A stretch of 64,000 nucleotides of DNA from Druceiella hillmani. Lineage: Eukaryota; Arthropoda; Insecta; Lepidoptera; Hepialidae. Under the pieces are notes generated by a model that saw only the letters and a program-made list of their open reading frames with translations, made no database searches and was not told the origin of the DNA. The stretch is taken from the NCBI GenBank assembly GCA_039881145.1, contig JAYKKI010000029.1:23558001-23622000 (forward strand), read 5' to 3'. A program made the translations under genes and the position numbers. This document shows positions 1 to 11,811 of the stretch, in pieces (position 1 is the first letter of the stretch; each line of letters begins with the position of its first letter).

Positions 1-194
1 TTCTGCGAAGCGTTCTCCAGGTCTTCGTAAGACTAGCCGATGTTGATCCTCACCACTAATCGATATACAAGCTTCATCGGAGAATAAAACACTATTCCAG
101 TCTTGTTGATATTGTCTCGTTCAGTAACATAGGTATCCTTTGTGCCAATATTAGATTTCACAAATCTGTAAATATAGTATAAATATCTATCATA

Positions 195-271
<77 letters not shown>

Positions 272-272
272 A
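195..272. repeat. (TA)n microsatellite with a short (TG)n tail
   Basis: About 65 bases of uninterrupted TA dinucleotides are followed by a short TG run. The tract probably lies in an intron of the gene that ends at 1418. Confidence 0.97.
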
Positions 273-980
273 TAGTTATCACTCTTTTCTGCAATTAATG
301 ATTAGAAACCTTCAAAAGAATGTCTTTCTGCACATATTTTTGTTATTATACATGAGAAAAATAACAATTTGTTATTATTTCGTAAAAAAATTTGTGTTCA
401 CCAAGGAAACGTCTTGACCATAATTAAATAGAGTATTGGTGATTTTAATTTTAAGTCACTTGGATTAGTAATTTGTGTTTTATTGTAATATGAAAATTTT
501 ACTAATAACTACTAACACTTCAACCCATTTAACACTAATACTTCAACCCATTAACACCAACAATTTCATTCACTCAATTTTTTGGTATACAGCATGTCCA
601 AGTACTAATATTATATTTTAATTGTATGCTATCGTCCTAATTGTAATTAAGGAGTGTATGTGTTACGTAACTTATCAACAATAATATTTACAATTAAGAT
701 GGAATTTTGGATCACTCATTATAAAATTATTTTTGTGTTATGTAATCTATAATTAAAATAAAGCTTTGCAAGTTGCCTTTTTACCACTAAATCGGAATAA
801 ACAATGCCGATGTATATAATTAATACAATGACCCTTCAAGCCGATGAGTGTCAATTACATATGAGACTTTGTATTTTCACTCGAAATACAACCAGACAAA
901 CAAAAAACTATTACCTAAAATAATTACAATTTAAGCATTTATAGTTGCTTAAGATATCCATGTCTGGTTTTCTTTTACAG
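273..980 (+). other. Probable intron of the RBM28-like gene
   Basis: This stretch is AT-rich with no convincing coding sequence. It ends in a pyrimidine-rich tract and the acceptor tttcttttacag at 969-980, directly before the codon where similarity to the RBM28/NOP4 family starts. The donor exon was not identified; it may be outside the window. Confidence 0.5.
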
Positions 981-1418
981 AGACCTATAGTTTCATTCTC
1001 AATCGAAGACAGAACTGCATTGAATGCTAGAAAGAAAAGATTAGAGAAATCCATTCAAAACAACCAATCTGCAAACAAAGATAGGGATCAGCTGAAGCGA
1101 AAAGTGGAACATGAGGAAAAGCAACCTAATAGCAAAAAGAGGAAATTTGAAAAGTGGAAAAGGGCAAAGAAGAATTTTAGAAGCAACAGAATTGGTGAGG
1201 AAGATGGACATGAATTGAAAGAATATGCCGGCCTGACATCTAAGGAAGGAGTGCCACAGAAACTGAGAAGTAAATATAAGTTGAAAATGCAAGCAGAACT
1301 GCACAGGCAACACTTGAAAGGTGAAAAGAAAAAGAATAAGAATGCAATAAGACGGAAGAAAGCTATGAGAGAAAGAATAAAACAACCCAGAATGCCTATA
1401 GGGAAAAAAAATAAATAG
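981..1418 (+). CDS. Terminal coding exon of an RBM28/NOP4-like nucleolar RNA-binding protein
   Basis: The exon reads 145 residues to the TAG at 1416-1418. It opens with RPIVSFSIEDRTALNARKKR, which matches the conserved motif after the last RRM of RBM28 (yeast Nop4p), where the family has a similar RPIV-FS-EDR segment. The rest is a very Lys/Arg-rich, low-complexity tail of about 120 residues ending MPIGKKNK, as expected for a nucleolar protein. In this family the protein has several RRMs and acts in 60S ribosome biogenesis; the RRMs are in upstream exons not seen here. The boundary at 981 follows the acceptor at 979-980; a start at the ATG at 945 is unlikely because those codons are the intron's pyrimidine tract. 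A poly(A) signal follows at 1494. Assignment rests on one motif plus composition, so the family call is probable, not certain. Confidence 0.6.
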   Translation, partial: RPIVSFSIEDRTALNARKKRLEKSIQNNQSANKDRDQLKRKVEHEEKQPNSKKRKFEKWKRAKKNFRSNRIGEEDGHELKEYAGLTSKEGVPQKLRSKYKLKMQAELHRQHLKGEKKKNKNAIRRKKAMRERIKQPRMPIGKKNK

Positions 1419-1493
1419 TTTATAATTTTAAAAGTTGTTTCTTTACTTTTTTCCACAATATGTTTTCCTTTTTCGTTTTCTCTTCCATAACTA

Positions 1494-1499
1494 AATAAA
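1494..1499 (+). terminator. Poly(A) signal AATAAA
   Basis: AATAAA lies 76 bases after the stop codon of the RBM28-like exon and is preceded by T-rich 3' UTR-like sequence. The mariner left end begins about 20 bases later. Confidence 0.6.
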
Positions 1500-1567
1500 C
1501 CACTTTAAAATGAATTACGAAGGGGCGTTTTTAAGTTCGCGGAATGGGGGGGGTAAGAAGTGGGAAT

Positions 1568-1627
1568 AAAAATATAAATTTATTTTTATTTTTCAATATA
1601 AAAATATAAATTTATTTTTATTTTTCA
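1568..1627. repeat. 32-bp tandem duplication in the mariner 3' end
   Basis: An AT-rich unit of about 28 bases starting aaaaatataaattt occurs at 1568 and again at 1600, period 32. It overlaps the stop codon of the transposase pseudogene. Confidence 0.85.
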
Positions 1628-2350
1628 CCTGCTACCTTAATACATTTTTGCGATCTTTTAATCAGCTTGTCTATAGCTTCATAAAAAAAAGTTTTATCTT
1701 TATCTGAAAAGTAAGCTGAAACTGCGTGCTCCACTTCTTCATCGCTTGAAAATTTCTTTCAATAAAGTTCCTTTTTTGGGAATAAATAATAATCACTGGG
1801 TGCCAGATCAGAACTGTAGGGTGGGTGATCCAAAATATCGAAGCTAACCTTATGCAGATCACCCAATGCAACACGACTCTTGTGAACGGGCGCGTTGTCA
1901 TACAGAGGGACAACTTTGATTAATTAAACTGTTCTAGGATTGAACCATAGTATACATGAACCATATATATAATCTATCAACTGGATTCCTTCTGAGTCCC
2001 AAGAAACTGTTGCCATGATTTTCCAGTTGACTATGGCACCTTAAAGTTGGGTGGTGATATACCTTTTTTGTGCCACTGCATAGAGTCCTGTTTAGATTCA
2101 GGTTTATAATGATGAACTCAAGTTTCGTCGCCAGTAACAATTCGTCTCAATAGTTCATCCTCAAATGGTTGTGTTTGACACTCCGACCATTTCAACGAGC
2201 TGTTTCTTCTTTAGTCCCTTTAATCACCTAATATTAAATTTTTAAATTGTGTCCGGAGTAGTCACTTCAATCGTCCATCCGGGCTATGAGTCGTGTTCAA
2301 GTGAGTCCCTGCCTTGTTTAAAGATACTGTGCCACTTATATATTTTCCCC
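1618..2350 (-). pseudogene. Mariner transposase pseudogene
   Basis: Reading the minus strand, N-terminal remains (IFKQGRDSLEHDS, matching the HTH linker KRF-GRESLEDD of mariner) lie near 2300-2330. The block IVTGDET*VHHYKP is near 2100-2140, and the C-terminal block with DNAPVHK and PPYSSDLAPSDYYLFP is near 1770-1900. There are exactly 34 residues between the second and third catalytic aspartates, so this is a DD34D enzyme. The Trp after TGDET is a TGA stop, and there are further stops and frame changes, so it cannot make transposase. The reading frame ends at TAA 1618-1620. Confidence 0.88.
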
Positions 2351-2520
2351 ATATTTCTCACTTTCTTCCCGATTGAGTTGCTTGGTTGACGATAGTTCAA
2401 AGACTAATAGTCTGATTAACATAAAACTTGCAATTTATACTAACAATAAGTCACTAAACACGGCTCATTAAAGTCCCTCATTAATTACCAACTCTGCGAA
2501 CTTAAAAATACACCCTCCTA

Positions 2521-5105
2521 TCAAATAACTATATAGTGTCTTGTATGTTTATGTTATCATTTAATTCTGTAGTTAATATGCAATTTCAAAGCTTGCAATA
2601 ATTCTCCTTTTTTTAAATTAGTGGTGTACTTTCGAAAAGAAGCCAAAGAAGAATGGTCATAATCAGTACCATACTGCTTCAAAATTAAGTTATTCTTTAA
2701 GATCAACCTTAATATTTTAATCTAACAACAGACTTTTGTATTGTTTTGGAATTTGGGTTACACATGTATTAAAAAAATAGTAAAGCAACATTCATCTCAA
2801 TATACTTTACATGGTGTTCTACTTCTGTTAAAATTAACACCAATTCCAATTCTCACAAGATTTGGTAACACTAAAAGTGAACTAAAAACTATTACAAAAT
2901 AGCACAACTCATACTCATAGTTCTTACAAAAAAACAATAAATCAATTGTAATCAACTTATATACAAACACCAATTGTCTGCTTAATCAAGTCATCAATTG
3001 TTATGGTTGCAACAAACTGACAAATTGGAATGCATACATAATGCATTGCATGATTTGTCAATTGAAAAAAAATTATGATGTTTGAGTAACGGTTCGTGAA
3101 AGTTTTATTTTTTTTATAAAACACTCTCAGTTCCTTTTTATTTTATATTGACTTTGAGCCTTGTTCCTTCATATAGAACTTCGCATATTTCCATACAATG
3201 ATAAAAATGTTTATTTCAGGATTAAAGTGTCATAATAATCTTTTTTTTCTATTTTTTTATGCCAATTATAGAGGTCCATTTCACGTTTCAAATTACATGT
3301 CGCTTCTAAAGCAATGTGGTACGAAATCCTCCTTCATATTAAAATTTTAATTTGAAATTAGTCACAAGCAAATCTTGTTATTACCATAAACATGTTTTAT
3401 TGCAATAAATGTTCAAATGAAGATTAAATTGTAAATAATGCTATGATTTTTAATGATGTAAATACACCTATTGAAATGATATATAACTTAAAAACAATCG
3501 CACAGCAGGAATACAGAGAATTAATCTTAACTCTGAAAAAAAAACAATGAACAGTGATAGATGAGCATATTTATAATACAATTAACATCCATTAATAATG
3601 ATATGTTGTTTGAACCAGCCGATAACTTCTTGTATCTGATCAACGGTATGAATAAAACATCTCTGCAAGGAGTTAATCATATAACAATGTACTACATTGT
3701 TTTGACACATATCTTGTTGTCAAACTCAGACCAACTTCTAAATATTTCAAATGTTATTTTTCAAACCTTTACGTTAAAAAAGTGGCAAGCTTTTCTTTTT
3801 GTAAAATGCAAATAAATCTTTTTACTGCAAAAATATTTAAACATGTACTTGTCATACTGCAAATAGAGAATAGAGAAATGAACAGATCCATTATTATAAT
3901 CTACTTACCTGTTAACACTGGAAAATGTGTGATATGATGTATATATATATTCATATAATATTTGTTATAAGGCAGTAACAGCACGTCATCCAGCGTTCAT
4001 AAAAAACTTATCCAAAATAAAATTTTAGGCAACAGCCAAATTTTAATTAAATACAAAAATCATAATTTCTTCCACTAAATATTAAAATAAATAAGAATTA
4101 TATTTTTTTATATAAAAATTATATGAATAATTATTACCTATATTTTTTTGAACACAAACAAAACAAACTTGGGGTCTTTAAATTCCTTCTTCTCTTTAAC
4201 TACACATATCTAACGATTAATAAATTTATATAATATTTTTATCTCACATAAACGGTAATAACATAACTCATTATAACATGTACAGATTTTTGAACAGATT
4301 CTGCTTCAAGTTTATCTGAGTTTGGGTTTAGGCATACTCATATAGCTGAGTCAATATATATCAAAGAAAATTGAATTTGTTATCTAGAGTTAATCTACAT
4401 TGTTATTTGTTAATTACCAAGTAATTGTATATACATGATAATACATTATGAATTGTCCAAAGCCGTTGAGAATTACGTAATAAAATTGGAAACGAGAAGA
4501 AAAGGATCACTCTATATGCTCTTTTATGTTTAAAATACACATAGGTAACGTACCTAGCAACGGTTTTGATTGTGGCTTTCTAATAGTTTGCATTTACTCC
4601 TGTGTGAAGTATTAGGTTAGCATCTAATAAATCCATGGCGGGTTCAATTCAAAGTTATTTTATTATTTTATATGTAATTAATAAATTCAACCTTCAGCTA
4701 TATTAGCACCATCTTTATCCACAACTCATTACCAGCATGTATTTGGAAATAAAATTCTGTCCTTGTTGAATTCTTTGTGCTATTGATGGAAAAAGTTTGT
4801 AAAGTCATTTTACCTTAGCGTTTTAAAATTTTTATCATTTAAATAATTAAACAGCTAGAAAAACAGGTGATTGTTGGAGGGAGTGCGGTTTAGAGAGAAC
4901 AGTGATTGAGGAAGTACAGTCAACCAAATTTAAGTATTTTTTCACACATCACGATGGGAACACAGCAGCTCCATGCACATGTCGGTCCCCTTCTAGAGTT
5001 GAATGGGTGTTAACTCATTTGGTAGTAACAGAAAGAGAGTATGAACAGAATATTTTCACTTTTTCCCTAAAGCATGAAGGTGTTTTTATATCGCAGCATG
5101 AGAGC
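2521..5105. other. AT-rich DNA without recognised genes
   Basis: Only short, low-complexity reading frames are present. A weak inverted repeat (tgacaaat / atttgtca) lies at 3018-3060. Nothing else is supported. Confidence 0.6.
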
Positions 5106-5139
5106 TGGCAAAGGTACACTCATGTGTACCTTTGCCAGA
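5106..5139. repeat. Perfect 15-bp hairpin, 4-base loop
   Basis: ctggcaaaggtacac at 5106-5120 is followed by tcat and then its exact reverse complement at 5125-5139. It belongs to the set of short-loop palindromes described in the findings. Confidence 0.95.
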
Positions 5140-7472
5140 TAACACAAACCTAATTACTTCAATTATATCCTGTTTAATAATCCTATTACTTCAATAAAGC
5201 TTTCTAATTTTGCTAAATTTTATATAGGGAGCAGCCCTGAATGAGGATTACTAGGGAAATAAAAATTTCCTTCTTAGAAACCTTAAAACATATGCTTTGC
5301 TGTAATGTAAGAGTGTCCTTCACCCATTGTTGTAAATATATTACATGTGGTTTATTTTACATCCTGTATGGGATTTATTGAAACAAGAGTATTCTAAATT
5401 CTCTTTGCAAAATTTTCATATTTTTTGTCCTTTACTTACCGAAACTTATGTACTACTGAACAGAAAATCGAACATGCGTTTCTGTAACATTCCAGGAATT
5501 GCTGGAAAAAAGTGATGAGTATATTAGTTACCAATCTGAAATATTATAGAACTTTAATAATATGGATTATATATTTTGTAGTTTTTGGGGATCTTTTGTT
5601 TATTACCAATGTTTACAACCAGTACTTTAGTAAATAATATAATCAAACTAAAAATTACTGCTCCATATTAGATATTTAGGTAAAGCATTAATATACCTTT
5701 TCAATTTAAATTCCAAAATGACTTCCTAAAAAAGTATGGATAGGCTATATTACTCTGAATTACATAAAATGTAAACAAATTATTTAAAAGACGCAGTACA
5801 TACTATTATTTTTTAAAGTAGCAGCAAAAATTAATTTGATATAAAGAGAAGCGATGTTTTGAAGCAATGAGTAACAAAAAAATATCAACAATGTACATTT
5901 ATCTTTTAATTATGGCACTATTTTTACTTAGAATAGAAAATCATAATCATTTTGTAATTATCAATTATATTTATTTATACATGTTAAAAAAACTGTGTCG
6001 TACCTTTGAATGATCCCCAACTAATATCAAAGATGTTGTTCTATGCCGAAATGTAAGCGATAATTTTGTTTAAAAATGGATTAAATACTATCTTGAAAAA
6101 CGAAATTTAACTTTTATTTGTATCAAAATTTTCTATATATATTAAATTTTGCGTTTACCTCTATTTATTTTTCAATAGTCATCCTAAAACATCACTATAA
6201 CTCTAGATATCTAGTTCTACAGAAAATTCTTTCTAGATATTGTCTGTACGCTGCCGTTTGTATATATCCAACAAGAGACTTTCTTGTCTTAGTTTTAGTA
6301 TCCCGATTATTATTTGGAATTTCATTAATTCATTTGTCAGGTGTATATTTAGCAGGCATCAACAATCCTAACTCTCATATTATAGATGATTTCAGACTTT
6401 TTGTTCAAAATATTGTCACGCTTCTTACCCATCATATATATTTACTTCAGTGCCAGTAACAGTAGCTCATCCAAACCATACACAGCCAATAGACAATACC
6501 TATCTTTCCATAATATCATGGAATCTGTAGAATTGGGAATACGTAATATACTTTTGCCTCTGTCTCCAATGATAAATTAATTTTCTTTCTGACCTATATC
6601 CCTCTTTTGTTACATAGATAACATATAATAAGCTCTGCTAACCTTTTGGTCAATCAAAATTATTCAAACTCAATTCTTGCACTAAATAAGCTTCATGTTT
6701 CTTGTAATAATCTTTCGTCTTTATTCTCAGCACTATGGCAAAATGTGAACACACATTACATAATCATAGGTGCTTCAGCGTGTTACTTGTTTTACTAGTT
6801 TTGCTAAGGACTTTTCTATTCTCCGGTTGATTATTTGGTCTTTCTGCTTCCTCTTTATTAATCTCATAAAAATAATGACTGTTTATAAATATAATGCAAT
6901 GCCTATATTTGCACATAACGCTATAACAAACTACGCATATATATCTTCAATTTATTAATTTTTTTTATACCAATCTGGATATACTTTTTATAACAAGTGA
7001 CACTAAATATTTTTCTCACTTATGTGTAGTAATTTTATTCTTCTCATTCATCATTTTAAAACTATAATTTTATATAGCTTTAGAATGTTGAATGTGAAGA
7101 ATAATTTTAATAAACGGTATTCACTTAATATATTTCCATTGAAAATCATGAGTTCTTAAAATGTCAATCGCAATATGGAATAAATCGCAATCAAGTTGAA
7201 AATAAGTAATAAAACCATTACATATAGTTACTTTATCATGGTATAACTACACTTAAACATAACAATGTACACTTTACGTACTTCCATACAATTGTTTCTA
7301 AGGAAACATGAAATTTATTCGATTAATTAAGAAGAAAAAATAGGGATATTTTATTACACTTGTTTCTTACTATACTTCATTCTAATATGGTTTGCAATAC
7401 CTAAAATGTTCTATTACCCATTTTCCCTTCTACGACTTGCACCTGAGAGGTCGCTAGCTCCTTATTATTATA
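5140..7472. other. AT-rich DNA without recognised genes
   Basis: Open frames here are short and AT-driven, including one of 113 codons at 6118-6459 with no recognisable motif. No element ends were seen. Confidence 0.55.
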
Positions 7473-7478
7473 ATTATA

Positions 7479-7512
<34 letters not shown>

Positions 7513-7553
7513 GAGATATATATATACATACATGCATACATATATATATATGT
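7473..7553. repeat. Interrupted (TA)n microsatellite
   Basis: TA dinucleotides with TACA and GAGA interruptions. Confidence 0.95.
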
Positions 7554-7940
7554 ATAAATGAATATATTGTAATATTTAATAATAGGTTCCATAATTTTCT
7601 AAACTAATAATGCAAAATAATTTTACTGAAAACTTGTTTTTTGGCTTTGTTTTACAAAAAAAATGGAATTTTAATGAAATATTGAATCTATCTCGGTGTT
7701 ATTGACATCCCTATTGGTATATTCATTGTAATATCATTAAAACAGCCACGCAAGAAACTCGACCTTGACTTTGTTAGCTGAAGTCGAGCGGCAAAATTAC
7801 ACAAATTGTTTAATAAATTCCTATATGAAGTGGCTCGTTTTTATTATTTAAATATAAAAATACAACGTATAAAAAAACATTGTATAAAAAACATGTACAC
7901 TTGTTAGAATTTATACTGCTTTGGCATAATACGAGAATAA

Positions 7941-7941
<1 letters not shown>

Positions 7942-7988
<47 letters not shown>

Positions 7989-8026
7989 CATATATATATG
8001 TATATATATATATATATATGTATATT
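7942..8026. repeat. (TA)n microsatellite
   Basis: TA dinucleotides interrupted by tacatacat and tgta. Confidence 0.95.
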
Positions 8027-9418
8027 TCGTTAGCAACTTCATGGTGTTGATTTTTTGTTGCATAATGATAACTTCATCTTGTATTTTTCAAATTCTCTCA
8101 TCAAAGAAGTATAATTTCAAAAGCATGTGTAACAGAGGAGGCAGGACATAATTTTTGTGTGTATCGTACAAAACAAAAATACTTTGAAGGAGTACATCAT
8201 AAGACAAGAAATAAAATTACAAAACTATGAAGAGTGAAATAATGTCTAATTATGAAATATTACTTTGAAAAATTCAAAACGATCAAGTTGCTCGAGTGAC
8301 ATGTACTTTGTATAACATTGAGAGAGTGGTTGATGAAGCACACATCACACTAGCCGTGAGTTACAAGTGAATGGAAGAAAAGAATCTGTATAGTACACCA
8401 ATTCACGAAGCCTAATGATTCACTTCAAATGTTACCGATGCATTTCACTCTTTGGTTTAGAAACATTTCGACACAACTGAGTTGATCAGCATTCATATTA
8501 GTGAAATTATTCTTTGCTTTGTGAATGAGCAATATATTATATCATATTCGCAAACCAATTCGGATCTTATTTTATAGGAACTAGTATTAAAACTAAGATA
8601 ATGTGAATATTTCAAGATTATATATTTGTACCTAACATTTGTATATTGATTTTATTATATCGTTATGGTTTTGTTAAAATGTATTGCAATTTTTCAAATA
8701 ATTTGACTTTTACAGAGATATCCATTATCTATATTTTTATACTGACATTAATTTATTGCACATTTGCTGATGAATTGTTTATACAATCTAAGTTACATTG
8801 TACCCTCTAGCCACAAAAATACAATATATATCTAGAGTGTTTTTCCCTTGACATAAGTAGGTTAATGCTAGATGTAGGGTGGCAATATAATTTATATGTT
8901 TGTTTCCAAAGCTAATACGTAAAAAATTATACAATGCGAGTCATTTAACTACTTTTGCATTATATATTTTTCAAGTATTAGTTTAGACAAGAATATGTAA
9001 ATTCTATTGGCACCTATTAACTTACCCTTGTCGATTATTTAGTGTGAAACTAGTAACAACTATCGCAGTTCACTATTGTTCCACTTGACAATCAACAAAA
9101 GGTTAATCCTAAATTTTAAAAAACTGGAAGTGTAAGGTTATCACACAGTACACACGTACTTGCATTTGATTGATAGTACCAAAAATTACGAAAGAAAATC
9201 AATCAGTTACAATAATTTTTTCACCCCAATATAGGTGTGTGGAACGTAATGCAAGGACTATCTGATTTAGAATCAAGTAAATTACTGTGCATCTCGATTG
9301 ACTGAATTCTACTGATTTGTTAGAGTCATTAAGGTGAATCAATCATGTCAGTCATTCAGGTTCAGTGAGACATTTCACTTAGATGAATAGACGATGAAAG
9401 ATGGACAGAGACAGCAGG

Positions 9419-9530
9419 CCACTGATGTAATGCCAGGACTCTCGGCCGTGTCTTGCTGTGGGAACAACCGAAGATGTACGTAGATGTCTGACCACTGACG
9501 GTATGTCAGGACACTCAACCGTGTCCCTTT
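9419..9530. repeat. Diverged 73-bp tandem duplication
   Basis: A segment beginning ccactgatgtaatgccagga at 9419 recurs at 9492 as ccactgacggtatgtcagga. Both copies continue into a shared ct-cggccgtgtc / ct-caaccgtgtc block. Confidence 0.6.
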
Positions 9531-9682
9531 CACCAGTATACTCTCGTACGTTTGTTTCAGGATGAGGTAATCCACGTGTATTATTGAAATTTTACTTCAA
9601 TAATGCACATGAATTGAACTGAACTTTGAGAGTCAAGTAGAAACTGTTAATGACTAGTCAACAAGTGGTTATGGGTCGGGCA

Positions 9683-9701
9683 GACAGCGCAAGGCGCTGT
9701 C
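9683..9701. repeat. Small GC-rich hairpin
   Basis: gacagcgc, a 3-base loop aag, then gcgctgtc. Confidence 0.8.
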
Positions 9702-10439
9702 ATGATTAAGTATTATACATACATGGTCAAGGTGTAGTTTCACTAGTAATAAAAGCATTTAATTGCTCTTTATTTTTTTTCTACTTTCGCCATGGATACA
9801 CTTGCGGTTCAGCGGTATGATTTGCCAATAACATAAACTCACTTCCCAAACTCCTACTTTAGCCTTTGTGTATTATACACCCATATTATGCGAGACGTAC
9901 CTCATTATAACTCAACAGCCGCATATCCTATTCAAAACCATAATAAATTGTATGTCAAAATCAAACTTACATTTACATTTTGTTCTCCATTGGTTTGTAC
10001 AGTGCACGTACCTACATACGTATGAAAACACTCTTTATAACATAATTCTTCACAAATACACATAATTCTTGTTATTATATATTTTTATTTAGTTTTACTT
10101 ATTTGTAAAATATATACGTAATTGTACACAACAACTACCTGCCTGCCGCGGCTTTGTGATCAATACGAATGAGAAGTCATGCCTGACTTCTACAACACAT
10201 CTTCATCTCAAAGCGCTAGAAATCAGTCAACGACAAAAAAAGAGACTACATGGAAGGACTGTAAAGAGATTCCCCTGAAATTATTATAATTAGCAAATAG
10301 TGCACGTTATTTTTAAAAGTCTTTTGTAGTTATTTACTCTGTGTTTTAATATGGTCCAAATTTGTAACATAAAAACGCTTACAACAAACAATTTATTATG
10401 ATTATCCATGTGCATTCTGCAACTTTCTTTGTAGAATTC

Positions 10440-10965
10440 GTCGTCGTGGACGATTATTAGAACGAAGTTCCTTATCGCACGTTACATACATGGCGAATGA
10501 GAGCTGGCCCGAAAAAAGTGTCGACCGACACTTGCTGTGATATAAAAGTGTAAAGACCCGTACAGACTACGACAGTAATCGCGACACAAATATCTGACAC
10601 TAATGTCTGTCCGTTTACACATAAGGCGGTTTCGGGCGCTAAACCGAGTGTCACAATAAATTTCGCAAGCGCAGACAGTGGTGTTCACACACAGACACTC
10701 GACGTATACACTGAGTGTATACACCAAAGTGTCGTAGTCTAAATGTAGCTTAAGATTTCGACCAACACTTTTGCTACAGTATAAGCGTTGCCGTGTTTAC
10801 GATCGTGTGTCAATGTGTATGTATATTACTACAGTATAGATGTGTGGCGTGCGCATCCGTTGTATTCGTTTAAGCGTGTGTACTTAGCAATCCGTGCTCC
10901 CCTCAATACTAATGACTTCTCTTCTTCACTGTTTTCGAACTCGTGTTATTTGTTATCAATAAAAA
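10440..10965 (+). promoter_or_regulatory. CpG-richer segment, candidate promoter and 5' UTR
   Basis: This segment has many more CpG dinucleotides than the DNA on either side and leads directly into the candidate first coding exon at 10966. It also holds short palindromes: aagtgtcg-ac-cgacactt at 10516-10533 and gtatacact-g-agtgtatac near 10703-10721. No TATA box or initiator can be assigned with confidence. Part of the segment may instead be a small inverted-repeat element (10563-10742). Confidence 0.3.
10563..10742. repeat. Possible short inverted-repeat element
   Basis: agactacgaca at about 10564 is mirrored by tgtcgtagtct at about 10731-10741, enclosing about 165 bases of GC-richer sequence with further internal palindromes. 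No clear target-site duplication was seen, so mobility is unproven. Confidence 0.35.
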
Positions 10966-11018
10966 ATGAACTGCGAAAGTGATTCCGTAGAAGTGGAGGA
11001 TGGTGGTGACGTAGTCAG
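10966..11018 (+). CDS. Candidate first coding exon, unknown protein
   Basis: An ATG at 10966 opens 17 codons reading MNCESDSVEVEDGGDVV, acidic in character, and runs into a consensus splice donor CAG|GTAAGT at 11018/11019. An A-rich context precedes the ATG and a CpG-rich stretch lies upstream. A short acidic N-terminus, a strong donor and an upstream CpG-rich region are typical of a first coding exon. No downstream exon could be recognised, so the gene is unidentified. It could be a chance match; the donor is the strongest evidence. Confidence 0.33.
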
Positions 11019-11511
11019 GTAAGTACCAGTGTTAAAGTGACAATAAGTGGATGATTTATTTTAAACTTAAATTTTGGTATCATCTTTTGTTTGCATCGAC
11101 AACAGTTTACAGATATATTAATTGACACCAATATTAAATCATGCAATACTATTCACGTATTATGCAAGTTTTGTTTACTTAAAATATATTGCTCGGATTA
11201 CTTCAGTGCCATTATTATTTTTCTATATCAGTTAAGAATATTTTATTATGCCGATAAACATGTGATTAGTTACCACAAATCAATCATTACTAAAATTGAA
11301 TGTGCCAATTAAGTTTATTACTAATTTGTATTTTTATAATAATTAATAAGAAAATGTTTATTTTCGTAAGTTTTAAAAATATTATTAATTACAATTTTAT
11401 TATCATTTCTTCATTCATTTCTTTTAATTTTTCATGTAATTACTCTAAGACATTGCTAACTTATTTCATTGTACGTTATATTTAATACATAGTATATAGC
11501 GAAAAGAACTT

Positions 11512-11547
11512 CGTTCCAGCGGGTGTCCCACAACACCCGCTGGAACG
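11512..11547. repeat. Perfect 15-bp GC-rich hairpin, 6-base loop
   Basis: cgttccagcgggtgt at 11512-11526, a 6-base loop, then its exact reverse complement at 11533-11547, surrounded by AT-rich DNA. Confidence 0.95.
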
Positions 11548-11696
11548 ATTTATTTAACCAAACAAAAGTTGGTAGGTACTTCTGTGATCTGATTTGCCAA
11601 CAGGCATAACAGTCGATCTGTATAAGTAACACATTTAAATAAAATTGAAGTATCCGTGATTACAAATATTTTGTAGTAATACATAGCCAGTGCATG

Positions 11697-11811
<115 letters not shown>

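Larger units (their letters stand above)
1518..2518 (-). mobile_element. Mariner (DD34D) element, inactivated
   Basis: A 1.0-kb element with imperfect terminal inverted repeats. The left end and the reverse complement of the right end share tttttaagttcgc with a G-rich outer tip. The ends are flanked by TA at 1516-1517 and 2519-2520, the canonical target of Tc1/mariner elements. The reverse strand holds mariner transposase remains with stops and frameshifts. It inserted just after the poly(A) signal of the upstream host gene. Confidence 0.92.
8027..10439. other. AT-rich DNA without recognised genes
   Basis: No coding region was recognised. The only local structures are the diverged tandem duplication at 9419-9530 and the small hairpin at 9683-9701. 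Confidence 0.5.

Noticed and set aside
3018..3060. tgacaaat / atttgtca inverted repeat as a MITE
   Set aside because: Arms are only 8 bases and AT-rich, with no target duplication.
4902..5153. 83-codon open frame ending across the 5106 hairpin
   Set aside because: No recognisable motif or splice signals; its last codons are produced by the palindrome.
6118..6459. 113-codon hydrophobic-looking frame
   Set aside because: Hydrophobicity follows from T-rich DNA; no start context, motif or related sequence nearby.
10440..10745. Minus-strand frames of 60-81 codons in the CpG-rich stretch
   Set aside because: They shadow the GC-richer inverted-repeat sequence and resemble no protein.
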